The translations under genes were made by a program, and so were the position numbers. Positions 18,421 to 27,745 of a stretch of 64,000 bases of DNA are shown here, piece by piece (the stretch's first letter is position 1; the number at the start of each line of letters is the position of its first letter). This DNA comes from Snodgrassella alvi. Its GTDB lineage: Bacteria > Pseudomonadota > Gammaproteobacteria > Burkholderiales > Neisseriaceae. Below the pieces are notes generated by a model. The model searched no databases. It worked only from the letters and a program-made list of their open reading frames with translations, and was not told where the DNA came from. The stretch covers positions 1 to 64,000 of the forward strand of contig NZ_MEIO01000062.1 in assembly GCF_002777745.1 (NCBI RefSeq), written 5' to 3'.

Positions 18421-19854
18421 ATGGATAGCCATAGCAATTTCGGCGAGCAGGAACGTCTGCATTTGGACACCGATCACATTTGTAAGCTGGTTGCTACCAT
18501 TTTACCGGTTGCCGAACATATTCATTCGCCTACTCAGTCTTATTTACAGACATCAGAACAGCAGCAGGCACTGGCTGAACTGATTACCGCTCTGCATGAA
18601 CTGCATCCTGCCGATATGGCTACCCTGCTGGAATCATTGCCATTGCAGGAACGTATGCTGGTGTGGAAGCTGGCTACACCCACTGAAGATGGTGAAGTGT
18701 TATTGGAAGTTTCTGATCCAGTACGAGAAACCCTGATTGAGAATATGGCACAGCAGGAGCTGCTGGCCGCGGTGGATAATCTGGATGCCGATGAGCTTGC
18801 CCAGCTGGCACCGGATTTGCCCAAAGAAGTTGTCTATGAAGCAATAAGCAGCCGTGATGAAGAAGAACGGGCGCAAATTACCGCAGCGATGTCGTTCGAA
18901 GACAATCAGGTCGGAGCGCTGATGGATTTTGAACTGGTCAGTATCCGTGCTGATGTAACCTGTGAGGTTGTATTGCGTTATCTGCGTCGGTTTGAACGCC
19001 TGCCCGACCATACGGATAAAATCTTTGTTGTCGATAATTACGATGTATTGCAAGGTGTATTGCCTATCCGCAGTCTGCTGGTAGCCGACCCTGATTTGCT
19101 GGTTTCTGCCGTCATGGCCGATGATGTGGTTACTTTCCGTCCTGAAGACGATGCCGAAGAAGCGGCCGCAGCATTTGAACGCTATGACTTGGTAACGGCG
19201 CCGGTAGTAGACAGTAACCGCAAATTAATCGGCCGTATCACTGTAGATGAAATGGTGGACGTGATTCGTGAAGAATCTGAAACCGATATGCTGAACATGG
19301 CAGGTTTGCGCGAAGAGGAAGACTTGTTTGCACCGGTAGTGGATTCGGTAAAAAACCGCTGGATTTGGCTGGCTGTCAATCTGTGTACGGCTTTTGTGGC
19401 CAGTCGCGTGATTGGCATGTTTGAAAACTCAATTGAAAAGATTGTGGCACTGGCTACCCTGATGCCGATTGTAGCCGGTATTGGTGGTAACTCCGGTAAC
19501 CAGACTATTACCATGATTGTACGTGCCATGACTTCTGGCCAGATTAGCAATAGTCAGGCGTGGCGTCTACTGCGCAAGGAAGAGGGCGTTGCTCTCGTCA
19601 ATGGCATTATCTGGGGCTCAGTGATGGGCATAGTTTCCTATTTCCTATATCACAGTGTTGGTATTGGTTTGGTGATGGTGGCTGCCATGACACTGAATCT
19701 GTTACTGGCCGCTACCGTAGGCGTGCTCATTCCTGTGTGCATGCAGAAAGCCGGCCGCGATCCGGCACTGGGCAGCAGTGTGCTGATTACCGCTGTCACA
19801 GATTCCGGCGGCTTTTTTATCTTTCTCGGTCTGGCCACACTGTTTCTGTTATAA
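18421..19854 (+). CDS. mgtE: Magnesium transporter MgtE
   Basis: An inner-membrane magnesium channel of 477 residues. The cytosolic N domain (ALAELITALHELHPADMATL, then LLESLPLQERMLVWKL) is followed by tandem CBS domains (about residues 150-280), which sense intracellular magnesium, and by a five-helix membrane domain from about residue 310 containing the family signature PIVAGIGGNSGNQ. The ATG at 18421 follows AGGACAAGGATAT. Directly downstream, 21 bp on, comes prmC. The hairpin leader at 18298-18315 could take part in control. Confidence 0.94.
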   Translation: MDSHSNFGEQERLHLDTDHICKLVATILPVAEHIHSPTQSYLQTSEQQQALAELITALHELHPADMATLLESLPLQERMLVWKLATPTEDGEVLLEVSDPVRETLIENMAQQELLAAVDNLDADELAQLAPDLPKEVVYEAISSRDEEERAQITAAMSFEDNQVGALMDFELVSIRADVTCEVVLRYLRRFERLPDHTDKIFVVDNYDVLQGVLPIRSLLVADPDLLVSAVMADDVVTFRPEDDAEEAAAAFERYDLVTAPVVDSNRKLIGRITVDEMVDVIREESETDMLNMAGLREEEDLFAPVVDSVKNRWIWLAVNLCTAFVASRVIGMFENSIEKIVALATLMPIVAGIGGNSGNQTITMIVRAMTSGQISNSQAWRLLRKEEGVALVNGIIWGSVMGIVSYFLYHSVGIGLVMVAAMTLNLLLAATVGVLIPVCMQKAGRDPALGSSVLITAVTDSGGFFIFLGLATLFLL

Positions 19855-19875
19855 ACCGGCTTTGCTAAGTAAATA

Positions 19876-20715
19876 ATGAATACGGATTTACCCATTACCC
19901 TTGAGGGCTGGTTACGCAACAGTGGCTTACCACGACTGGAAGCGCGCATGTTGCTCCAGCAGGTGCTGGATATCAACCATACCTACATCATTGCTCATGG
20001 CCAGCAGCCATTGAGCATTAGCGAACAGGCCAGCCTGAATCAATTGGCACAGCGACGGCTGGCAGGTGAACCATTAGCCTATCTGCTTGGCTGGCGCGAA
20101 TTTTACAGCCGGCGTTTTCAGGTTTCCTCAGCAGTACTGATTCCCCGCCCGGAAACCGAACATCTGGTAGAAGCTGCGCTGGCACATTTGCCTGAACAGG
20201 GCACTCTGTGGGATTTGGGTACAGGCAGTGGCGTTATCGCTGTTACCGTTGCTTGTGAACGTCCTGATGCGCAGGTATGGGCAGCAGACATCAGTGCAGA
20301 AGCACTGGCCGTCGCAAGTAGCAATGCCACGGCCTTGCAGGCAAATGTACATTTCGGGCAGGGTTCATGGTATCAGGCGCAGCCACAGCCAGCGTTGCAT
20401 AGTGTAGATGTGATTGTATCCAATCCACCGTATATCCCCGCACACGACCAGCATTTGCAGCAAGGGGATTTACGCTTTGAGCCGCAGCATGCACTAACAG
20501 ATAATCATAATGGTTTGAGTGCATTGGTAACAATTATTGCCGGTGCCGCAGCCTTTCTGCGTCCGGCTGGCTGGCTGTTACTGGAGCATGGGTTCGATCA
20601 GGGAAAAGCGGTGCGTGATATGCTGGCGCAACATGGTTTCAGCCAGATTCACACCCTGCCTGATTTGGCCGGTCTGGACAGAGTGACACTGGGACAAAGC
20701 AATATCCATCCCTGA
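19876..20715 (+). CDS. prmC: Release factor glutamine N5-methyltransferase
   Basis: Methylates the Gln of the GGQ motif in release factors RF1 and RF2 with SAM, raising termination efficiency. The 279-residue protein has an N-terminal helical domain, then LIPRPETEHLVEAAL, the SAM-binding DLGTGSGVIAVTVA, and the catalytic NPPYIP motif. It begins 21 bp after mgtE and is probably cotranscribed with it. The window also encodes the related GGQ protein PrfH at 24749, though whether PrmC modifies it is unknown. Confidence 0.94.
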   Translation: MNTDLPITLEGWLRNSGLPRLEARMLLQQVLDINHTYIIAHGQQPLSISEQASLNQLAQRRLAGEPLAYLLGWREFYSRRFQVSSAVLIPRPETEHLVEAALAHLPEQGTLWDLGTGSGVIAVTVACERPDAQVWAADISAEALAVASSNATALQANVHFGQGSWYQAQPQPALHSVDVIVSNPPYIPAHDQHLQQGDLRFEPQHALTDNHNGLSALVTIIAGAAAFLRPAGWLLLEHGFDQGKAVRDMLAQHGFSQIHTLPDLAGLDRVTLGQSNIHP

Positions 20716-20744
20716 TTTGCCGCGTAGCTTAACTTTTTCATCCA

Positions 20745-20783
20745 AAATAAAAACATCAGGCCGCAGAAATACAGTCTGCGGCC
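20745..20783 (-). terminator. Terminator of the site-2-protease-like gene
   Basis: GGCCGCAGA (20759-20767), a 7-nt loop and TCTGCGGCC (20775-20783). On the minus strand the hairpin is followed by TGATGTTTTTATTTT, the expected U-tract for the gene ending at 20812. Confidence 0.75.
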
Positions 20784-20811
20784 CGATACTATTTGTCATT
20801 ACTTGAAATAC

Positions 20812-21462
20812 TCAGAATAGATTAATTAAAAATGACATCATCGAAATAATTAGATTGATAAACGGTCGTAGAATAGGCGACATTAAACCGCTGATAATCA
20901 TAAATATAAGAATCCATGAGCCATAAGGTTCCAGCTTGAGGTACTGCATCGAAGCACGTGGCGACAGAAAGCTGTTAACGAAACGGGCACCGGGTTGCGG
21001 TGGGATCGGCAGTAAACTGAAAAAGCAGAATACTGCATTAAACAGAACACCCAGTTCCCCCATCAGTGCCATCGGTTCCTGAAAGTATTCTGGTACCCAG
21101 TTGCTGATAATCACCACAATTGTCCAGCATACACACATCAGTAGATTGGCTAGAGGGCCGGCAATAGCTACCAGACGTTCACCTTTACGCGGGTCCTTGA
21201 AATTACGCGGGTCAATCGGTACCGGCTTTGCCCAGCCAACCATAAAAAAACCATGTAAAACAATTAGTGTAAAGATCGGTACAATAATCGTTCCAATAAT
21301 ATCAATGTATTTGGCCGGGTTCAGGCTTAGCCGCCCCATCGTCTCAGCCGTACGGTCTCCACAATAACGTGCCATATAGCCACAGGCCGCTTCCGAAAGA
21401 GTAATGGCCAGTAAAATCGGCAAAATGGCCAGCAATAAAAAAGCTAGATCAACTTTCTCCAA
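20812..21462 (-). CDS. Site-2-protease-like (M50) membrane protein lacking zinc ligands
   Basis: A 216-residue, multi-spanning membrane protein with the overall sequence of the small bacterial M50B family (ITL-xEAA-xGYxAR, GRLSLNPAKYIDIIGTI, VGWAKPVPIDPRNFKDPRKG, AIAGPLANLL, LLPIPP). The zinc-binding HExxH is replaced by SEAAC (both His lost, Glu kept) and the usual LLPIPPLDG is LLPIPPQPG, so the third ligand Asp is lost as well. The protein is therefore probably not a protease in its present form. The frame is intact, with no stop or frameshift, so it may have kept a binding or structural role. Confidence 0.82.
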   Translation of the reverse strand: MEKVDLAFLLLAILPILLAITLSEAACGYMARYCGDRTAETMGRLSLNPAKYIDIIGTIIVPIFTLIVLHGFFMVGWAKPVPIDPRNFKDPRKGERLVAIAGPLANLLMCVCWTIVVIISNWVPEYFQEPMALMGELGVLFNAVFCFFSLLPIPPQPGARFVNSFLSPRASMQYLKLEPYGSWILIFMIISGLMSPILRPFINLIISMMSFLINLF

Positions 21463-21527
21463 GGTAAAATCCTTAAAACATAAATAAAAACTACCACTCT
21501 GAGCACAACATAGTACCAGTTTGTTCT

Positions 21528-22148
21528 TTACAAACCAAATACGGCCGTATCACCTTTGCCTGCGCGTATCAGCGAAATACCCTCGGTCATATCGATTACC
21601 GTTGTCGGTTCCGTACCGCACCAGCCACCATCTATCACCAAATCAACTGTATGTTCCAGCTGGTCGCGTATCTCATACGGATCAGTTAAAGGTTCACTTT
21701 CATGTGGCAGCATCAGCGTACACGATAACATCGGCTCACCCAGATTCTGTAATAACGCCAGTGCAATCCGATTATCCGGTACACGTAAACCAATGGTTTT
21801 ACGTTTTGGATGCAGCGTACGGGCAGGTACTTCTTTAGTCGCCTGTAAAATAAAAGTATAACTGCCGGGCGTCGTGGCTTTGAGCAAGCGAAACTGACTA
21901 TTATCTACTTTGGCATAAACACCCAGTTGGCTCAGATCATGGCACATCAGCGTAAGATGGTGTTTCTGATCAATACCACGCAAACGCAGAATCCGTTCCA
22001 TTGCCTCTTTATTACCCAGTTGGCAACCCAGTGCATAACAGGAATCAGTTGGATAAACAATCACACCGCCATGACGAACAATATCCGCTGCCTGAGCAAT
22101 CAGTCGTTCCTGCGGATCAGTAGGATGGATAGCAAAAAACTGTGCCAT
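21528..22148 (-). CDS. yciO: Sua5/YciO/YrdC-family protein, YciO type
   Basis: A 206-residue protein of the threonylcarbamoyl-AMP synthase fold. YciO paralogues share the fold with TsaC, but their physiological role is less certain. Seen here: DIVRHGGVIVYPTDSCYALG, RILRLRGIDQKHHLTLMC, FILQATKEVPARTLHPKRKT, IGLRVPDN and PTTVIDMT. The ATG complementary to 22146-22148 follows AAGGAAAT and gives exactly the E. coli YciO length; the longer frame to 22205 lacks such support. It is encoded upstream of the M50-like gene on the same strand. Confidence 0.88.
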   Translation of the reverse strand: MAQFFAIHPTDPQERLIAQAADIVRHGGVIVYPTDSCYALGCQLGNKEAMERILRLRGIDQKHHLTLMCHDLSQLGVYAKVDNSQFRLLKATTPGSYTFILQATKEVPARTLHPKRKTIGLRVPDNRIALALLQNLGEPMLSCTLMLPHESEPLTDPYEIRDQLEHTVDLVIDGGWCGTEPTTVIDMTEGISLIRAGKGDTAVFGL

Positions 22149-22328
22149 AAATGATTTCCTTATCTTGTATTTGTAATTGCAATCAGTTATTGTAAACATA
22201 AGCATGCCACACTGACAGACAATAATATGCCCGACTAGCCATCAAGAAGTGCTACAGGCAGTAACAGATACAACAAATGCTTAGATGTGGGCATTAGTAT
22301 AAACAGAAATTTTGCGGAAAAATTCACC

Positions 22329-22796
22329 ATGCAGCCTGAAATCGTCTATGGAAATTTATTGGAACAACCTGTTGATGTTATCGTCAACGCATGGAACCGG
22401 AACATCATTCCATGGTGGTTACTGTTGCCACAGGGTGTATCCGGTGCCATCAAGCGAAAAGCCGGTTACGCTCCCTTTCGCCAGTTGGGCAGAGCAGGAG
22501 CGCTCAAATTAGGTTCCGCAGTCGTTACCAGTGCCGGTAAATTGCCCTATCGAGCCATTATTCATGTAGCCGGCATCAACATGTTCTGGCGCGCCAGTGC
22601 TTATTCAATTCGCACATCAGTTATTTCCGCCATGAATATTGTTAATACTCAGAACTATGCTTCTGTTGCTTTTCCATTGATTGGCGCCGGTTCAGGTGGC
22701 TTCAGTTCGGAGCAGGCACTGCAAATCATGCAGGAAACACTGATATCAGTCGAAACCAAAGCACGGGTTATCATCGTAAAATATGTATCCGCATAA
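22329..22796 (+). CDS. Macro-domain protein
   Basis: A 155-residue single-domain protein of the macro (Appr-1''-p processing) fold, which binds or hydrolyses ADP-ribose derivatives. Recognisable elements are IVYGNLLEQPVDVIVNAWN, GVSGAIKRKAG, LGSAVVTSAGKLPYRAIIHV and FPLIGAGSGGFSSEQAL. A tryptophan-rich insertion (NIIPWWLLL) replaces the usual NAAN-xxLxxGGG turn, so ligand contacts may differ from canonical members. The ATG at 22329 is chosen over the TTG at 22287. The gene is followed by the GNAT pseudogene. Confidence 0.85.
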   Translation: MQPEIVYGNLLEQPVDVIVNAWNRNIIPWWLLLPQGVSGAIKRKAGYAPFRQLGRAGALKLGSAVVTSAGKLPYRAIIHVAGINMFWRASAYSIRTSVISAMNIVNTQNYASVAFPLIGAGSGGFSSEQALQIMQETLISVETKARVIIVKYVSA

Positions 22797-22930
22797 TCAA
22801 TATTTGTACGATAAATTGTTGATGCATTTGTGATTATTTTTTGCATTAGGGTAGCATTGATAATGCTGCTTTACTGTTTGCCTGCTATCGCCAGCTTACA
22901 GCATGATAGACAACCAAATAGAAAGCATAA

Positions 22931-23277
22931 AAATCTATTCAGAATAGACTAGAAACGCAGAGTTCAGCCATTTTCAGTGCTTATTATCAGCAACAAGCCT
23001 GCGAATTTGCACAGCCATATTTTTCCTTTTCTTCCTTACCAATATCGCCAACTATAATATTCAACGACTTATATATCCCTGCAAGCTGCCGGCAAAAAGG
23101 CATCGCCGCTCATCTCATGCAATACGCAAAAAATTTGCCCGTGATGGTGGCTACAGTGGCATTTCATTATGCACCGCCAGTGACAATCACAAGGCAAGAG
23201 CCCTATATATACAGGTGGGATATCAAATTGCTGATCAATTTGTTTATTATTTTTTTAAGCTTAAAATAAACTCATAA
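22931..23277 (+). pseudogene. GNAT acetyltransferase pseudogene
   Basis: Frame 2 from 22931 gives SIQNRLETQSSAIFSAYYQQ, then FAQPYFSFSSLPIS, IIFNDLYIPASCRQKGIAAH and LMQYA, the order of a GNAT N-acetyltransferase including the acetyl-CoA loop RQKGIA. At a run of six A (23128-23133) the match jumps to frame 1: KFARDGGYSGISLCTASDNH, then KARALYIQVGYQ, ending near 23277. A stop codon (TAA at 22928) interrupts the frame upstream. The gene is therefore broken by at least one frameshift and one nonsense change. Confidence 0.75.
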
Positions 23278-23612
23278 CAAAAGTGCCCAAAATAGCCAAA
23301 CAGTAGTGAAATAGCCACACATCATTAATCATAATCAGCCTATCAGAATAAAAACGGCTGATTATTTTTGACTACCTGTAAAACATAATTTACAGTACGC
23401 CACTCTATCAAATCATCAACATTGCAATGGAAAGGAATAATTATGTTTGTACTACCTATCCCTTGCAGGTCAATCCGGGGTTAATCATCTCCTGATCCTT
23501 GGCTGCGGCCTGCCAATTTATTCTTCAGCACGCTAATCCTGTTCATTTCTAATGAACATGGCTGACTATTGCTTGCTTATTACCAAAATAAAATAATTTG
23601 GAACGGATCAGA
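23278..23612. other. Spacer upstream of rtcB2
   Basis: No intact gene. AAAGGAATAATT followed by an ATG at 23443 opens a frame of only 13 codons (MFVLPIPCRSIRG), perhaps a remnant. The region should contain the promoter of the RtcB2-PrfH operon; I could not assign it. Confidence 0.4.
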
Positions 23613-24749
23613 ATGGGCAATTCTATTCAGCCGCTGGCGGACAACATCACCCTGATAGCAACACCAGAACTCTGGTTAGAGGGCGAAGCCATCCAGCAAC
23701 TGCAAACAACAGCAACACTTCCTAACATTAAATACGTAGCCGGTATGCCGGATTTACACCCCGGCCGCGGTTATCCGGTAGGTGCTGCTTTTTTTACTAC
23801 ACAATATCTTTATCCGGCACTCATTGGCGGTGATATCGGCTGCGGTATGTCATTATGGCAAACCACAGTAAAAATCCATGCCATGAATCAGGCCAAACTG
23901 ATTAAACGTCTGGGCAATATCGACCAGCCCCTGTCTGAAGCAGAATGCATCAGCCTGTGGCCAGATATCCGGCCACTTGCAGAACACACGTATGCTTCCG
24001 GTACCATTGGCGGCGGCAATCACTTTGCCGAACTGCAAATGCTGGAAACCATTTATGCGCCGGAAACTGTCCGGCAAATTGGCTTAAACCGGCAACATCT
24101 GCAACTGATGGTGCATAGCGGTTCACGTGGTCTGGGCGGTGTGATTCTGGATAAGCACATCCGCCAGTATGGCCATCAGGGTTTAGTTGCCGATAGCGTT
24201 GCTGGCAGCACTTACCTGATGCAGCACAATCAGGCTCTGGATTATGCACAACAAAACCGGGAGCTGATTGGCCGGCGCATACTGGTCAACCTGCGCGCAC
24301 AGGGACAAAAGCTGGTAGATATTAGCCACAACTTTATTGAGCCAGTCACCATTAACAGTGAATGCGGCTGGCTGCATCGCAAAGGTGCCGCAACAGCCAC
24401 GAAAGGACTGGTGATTATTCCGGGCTCACGCGGTGACTTCAGCTATCTGGTACAGCCACTGGACACAGCATCCGCACTGTATTCACTGGCACACGGTGCC
24501 GGACGCAAATGGCAGCGCTCAGCCTGCAAAGGCAGACTGGACGGGCGCTATACAGCTGACCAGCTCACCCGTACCGTACATGGCAGCCGAGTAATCTGCT
24601 GCGACCGTGAGCTCCTGTATGAAGAAGCACCACAAGCCTATAAATCAATCGACAGTGTCATTGCTGCCATGGTTCAGGCCGATTTAATCCGGCCAATAGC
24701 ACGCTTCAAACCGGTAATCACCTATAAAGTTCAAACGGAGAAAAAATAA
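23613..24749 (+). CDS. rtcB: RtcB2-type RNA ligase (RNA repair)
   Basis: A 3'-phosphate RNA ligase family protein of about 378 residues, of the subgroup encoded next to release factor H. Manganese and guanylate-site features are [55 protein letters not shown] and LAHGAGRKW with the presumed guanylated His. In related systems the ligase reseals 16S rRNA cut in the decoding centre by ribotoxins. The ATG at 23613 is chosen; a TTG at 23598 in the same frame is weaker. The stop TAA overlaps the prfH start (TAATG), which indicates translational coupling. Confidence 0.92.
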   Translation: MGNSIQPLADNITLIATPELWLEGEAIQQLQTTATLPNIKYVAGMPDLHPGRGYPVGAAFFTTQYLYPALIGGDIGCGMSLWQTTVKIHAMNQAKLIKRLGNIDQPLSEAECISLWPDIRPLAEHTYASGTIGGGNHFAELQMLETIYAPETVRQIGLNRQHLQLMVHSGSRGLGGVILDKHIRQYGHQGLVADSVAGSTYLMQHNQALDYAQQNRELIGRRILVNLRAQGQKLVDISHNFIEPVTINSECGWLHRKGAATATKGLVIIPGSRGDFSYLVQPLDTASALYSLAHGAGRKWQRSACKGRLDGRYTADQLTRTVHGSRVICCDRELLYEEAPQAYKSIDSVIAAMVQADLIRPIARFKPVITYKVQTEKK

Positions 24750-25357
24750 TGCAACTCTTGCAATTATCTGCCGCTTACGGACCGGCAGAATGCTGTCTGG
24801 CAGTGGTAAAAGCGTTGGCACGCTTACAATATGAAGCCAAACAAATGCAGGTTAAAGTAGAAATTGTGGAACAGGAACCAGCTAAACACGGGCTGCATTC
24901 AGTACTGGTTACCTTGGAAGGTGCTCAGGTCAAGGCATTGTCTGATAGGTGGCAGGGCACCATTCAATGGATTTGCCCCAGCCCTTATCGCCCAAAGCAC
25001 AAACGCAAAAACTGGTTTATCGGAGCAAGCTGTTTTGACCCGATTGTTCAGCAGCAGCCAGATGAAATTGTCTTTGAAACCATGCGCGCATCTGGAGCCG
25101 GTGGTCAGCATATTAACAAAACCGAATCGGCAGTCAGAGCCACCCATGTAGCCAGTGGTATCAGCGTTAAAGTGCAAACTGAGCGTAGCCAGCATGCCAA
25201 CAAAAAACTCGCTGTGTTGCTGCTTCAGCATAAACTGGCACAACAGGCGCAGCAGTTACAGGCAAAACATAAAGCCGCGCAGCACAAGCACCATCATCAG
25301 ATAGCACGCGGTAATCCGGTGCGAATATTTACCCAACTTGATTTCAAACCTTTATAG
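24749..25357 (+). CDS. prfH: Peptide chain release factor H
   Basis: A 202-residue class I release-factor paralogue with the catalytic GGQ motif at about residues 118-120 ([20 protein letters not shown]) and a basic Gln/His-rich C-terminus, but without the codon-recognition domains of RF1 and RF2. PrfH is known to release peptides from ribosomes with a damaged decoding centre, allowing the partner RtcB2 to repair the 16S rRNA. It overlaps rtcB by one base (TAATG), so the pair is an operon. Confidence 0.93.
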   Translation: MQLLQLSAAYGPAECCLAVVKALARLQYEAKQMQVKVEIVEQEPAKHGLHSVLVTLEGAQVKALSDRWQGTIQWICPSPYRPKHKRKNWFIGASCFDPIVQQQPDEIVFETMRASGAGGQHINKTESAVRATHVASGISVKVQTERSQHANKKLAVLLLQHKLAQQAQQLQAKHKAAQHKHHHQIARGNPVRIFTQLDFKPL

Positions 25358-25650
25358 TCGTCTACAGGCAACCAGATATATTCATGGTTGCCTGCCAGAC
25401 ACAGCCCGCAAATTGCCATAACAGCTACACTTAAACACGCAATTACAATAATTGCCTTTATGAAAAAAACAAAATACATGAGGAAAATAATGTAAATAAA
25501 TCATAAAAAACAGTTGGCTACCATAGCCTGCTTCAGGCATAACAGATACAGTATCAGCACAATATCTGGCAAAACGCTACGGTTGTAAAAGACAATCCAT
25601 GCAAATCATGCCTAGATAAAACGCCTGTTATGCAGACAAAGGAAGCCATA

Positions 25651-26295
25651 ATGAACCCCATCTATATCAATATCATCTTCAAAATGTTAGTTGCATTCTG
25701 CATATTGCTGGTGTACATCAATTTATCCGGTAAAGGGTCTCTGGCACCGATTTCTGCCATTGATCAAGTAGGTAATGTGGTTTTGGGAGCGATTATCGGT
25801 GGCCCTTTATATAACCCATCCATCAGCATAACATTACTGATGAGTGCATCCATTTTCTGGGCAGGGCTGTTATTACTCGTACGTTATGTCACATTCAAGC
25901 GCAATATCGCCAAAGACTTTGTCGATGGCACCTCAGTACGCTTAATGGAAAATGGCATCGTACTATCACAGAACTTTCGCAAAGCCAAACTGTCTATCCG
26001 CGATTTCATCATGTTATTGCATCAACGTGGCTATCCCAGTCTGGAAGTACTCAGTGATGTTTGGTTTGAATATAATGGACAGATGACAGTCGTCAAAAAA
26101 GGTGACCCAGCCATGGCCGTAGTAGTGATAGAAAATGGTGTAATTAATTATCCCAGTCTGGAAGCATTAGGACATGACGAAGAATGGCTGAAAAAAGAAC
26201 TCAACCGTCAGGGGCAGAAACTGGAAGAAGTCTTTCTGGCCGAAGTGCATGAACAGAAACTCTGGGTTTATCCAGATGTCAAAAAAGTCAGCTGA
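25651..26295 (+). CDS. DUF421-domain membrane protein (YetF/YdfR-like)
   Basis: A protein of about 214 residues with two or three N-terminal membrane helices followed by a cytoplasmic DUF421 domain (GTSVRLMENGIVLSQNFRKA, SIRDFIMLLHQRGYPSL, VWFEYNGQMTVVKKGDP). The biochemical role of the family is unknown; Bacillus members are membrane proteins linked to spore and stress phenotypes. The ATG at 25651, after AAAGGAAG, is preferred over 25630. It is followed by a long gene-poor stretch. Confidence 0.85.
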   Translation: MNPIYINIIFKMLVAFCILLVYINLSGKGSLAPISAIDQVGNVVLGAIIGGPLYNPSISITLLMSASIFWAGLLLLVRYVTFKRNIAKDFVDGTSVRLMENGIVLSQNFRKAKLSIRDFIMLLHQRGYPSLEVLSDVWFEYNGQMTVVKKGDPAMAVVVIENGVINYPSLEALGHDEEWLKKELNRQGQKLEEVFLAEVHEQKLWVYPDVKKVS

Positions 26296-27560
26296 AATAA
26301 CATGCAGCATTCTTAATCCCAACTCGAACAGTAAACAGCATTGTTACAAATACATGAACGAAAAAAGCAAACAATGAAATTAATCCAGTGATGAATAAAC
26401 AACAATTTGACCAGACAGGTTAATTCATTCAGAGCAAATGAACGCGATCCTTAATGCTTCCTGTCTATATCGCTAATATCTACAATTTATATTTATATGT
26501 TTACCGCTATTTGATTAAGCAAACAGATCAACTTATCCCGCAACAGAATGACATCAATATGTGTAATCTTCTAATCCAGCAAATAAAGTTCTAGGCACTC
26601 TCATTAATTTCATCCAATGCCATCGTCTAATCTGCTTCAGGTGTATTATTTGTCCCAGACACTACAGATACAGGTTGATAATTGGCATGCACATATTCAT
26701 AGTTAATTTAAACGGTTTTAAAATATCCGTCAGCGTAGCCTTGTAGTGGCTAGATTTAGTGTAATTTGCTTGTAATACACCAGCAGAAATCGCTAAATTA
26801 ACTTTAGCCTATCCATAAGTAAAAACATCATTAATATAAATGGCTCTTAACTTAAACCATACCAATGCAGGTTATATACTATTTAAAAGGAAAGTATAAA
26901 AGCGAACATCGCAATACTGATAAACTAATCGATAATGGTCTTGGCTATAATCAGAAGAATAATCATTCTTTACTGGTCACTGGAAACCAGCCATGCGATT
27001 TAATAAGCTAAAGCATCACATCCATACAATGAGAATATGGATTGCTTGAATGGGAAAACTTTTGATTCCCGTTCTAGACATATTAGTCAATGGAGAAACA
27101 AACACAAAAATGATTTGTTATAAATAAAAATAACTGCTAATCAATTTTTAGATTTATAACTTGCTTGAAGCAATGCTCAGAAAAATACCTTGATAAATAC
27201 ATGAGATTTCATTATCACCTTAATTGCAGAACAGACATAAAAATGAATTAGCTGCATTCTAGATAAGAATCTTTAATTTACAGGTTAACCAGAAATCCTG
27301 ATTACAACCAGAAACATCATAGAGATATTATATTAGTAATTATTGGCAGAAAAATGGACTAAATTCTGTTCAGAATAATATTTAGCAACATTACATAAAC
27401 TTTACTGGTCTGTTTTGTACCTGGCAGATTTTTGTAAAGTCATTAGTTATAAAACCGTATAAAACGGCATGCAACAAAATAATATAGCCGGATGAATATC
27501 TGCCTACCTACACCATAATTGCAATTGAGTAAGTCATTCTTCAAATTAAACAGGCAAAAT
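26296..27560. other. 1.3-kb AT-rich gene-poor region
   Basis: No intact reading frame of credible length is seen on either strand. The only protein-like signal is a decayed minus-strand frame at 26591-26868, listed separately. The rest is AT-rich and without clear repeats, tRNA or IS ends. It has the look of eroded former coding DNA next to a tRNA gene. Confidence 0.6.
26591..26868 (-). pseudogene. Decayed unassigned gene fragment
   Basis: The minus strand reads ALVWFKLRAIYINDVFTYG, a TAG stop, then AKVNLAISAGVLQANYTKSS and HYKATLTDILKPFK, then after a shift NYEYVHANYQPVSVVSGTNN, TPEAD, another TAG and TMALDEINESA before a TAG at 26591. The residue composition and continuity across the breaks look like a real protein, but I cannot name the family. 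Confidence 0.4.
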
Positions 27561-27590
27561 AAAATGCCCTGTTGTAACAGGGCATTTTAA
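27559..27590 (-). terminator. Terminator of the initiator tRNA gene
   Basis: AAAATGCCCTG (27561-27571), a 6-nt loop and CAGGGCATTTT (27578-27588), just beyond the tRNA 3' end; read on the minus strand it ends in a U-rich tract. Confidence 0.85.
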
Positions 27591-27594
27591 AATC

Positions 27595-27671
<77 letters not shown>

Positions 27672-27745
27672 TCTGGTAAGAAAGTCATTATACGGATAAC
27701 CGGCGCAATGTCAATCATAAAGCCGATTTTTCATGCGGATTTTTA

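Noticed and set aside
22329-25357. Single operon of macro domain, RtcB2 and PrfH
   Set aside because: More than 800 bp with a pseudogene separates the macro-domain gene from rtcB; only rtcB and prfH are coupled.
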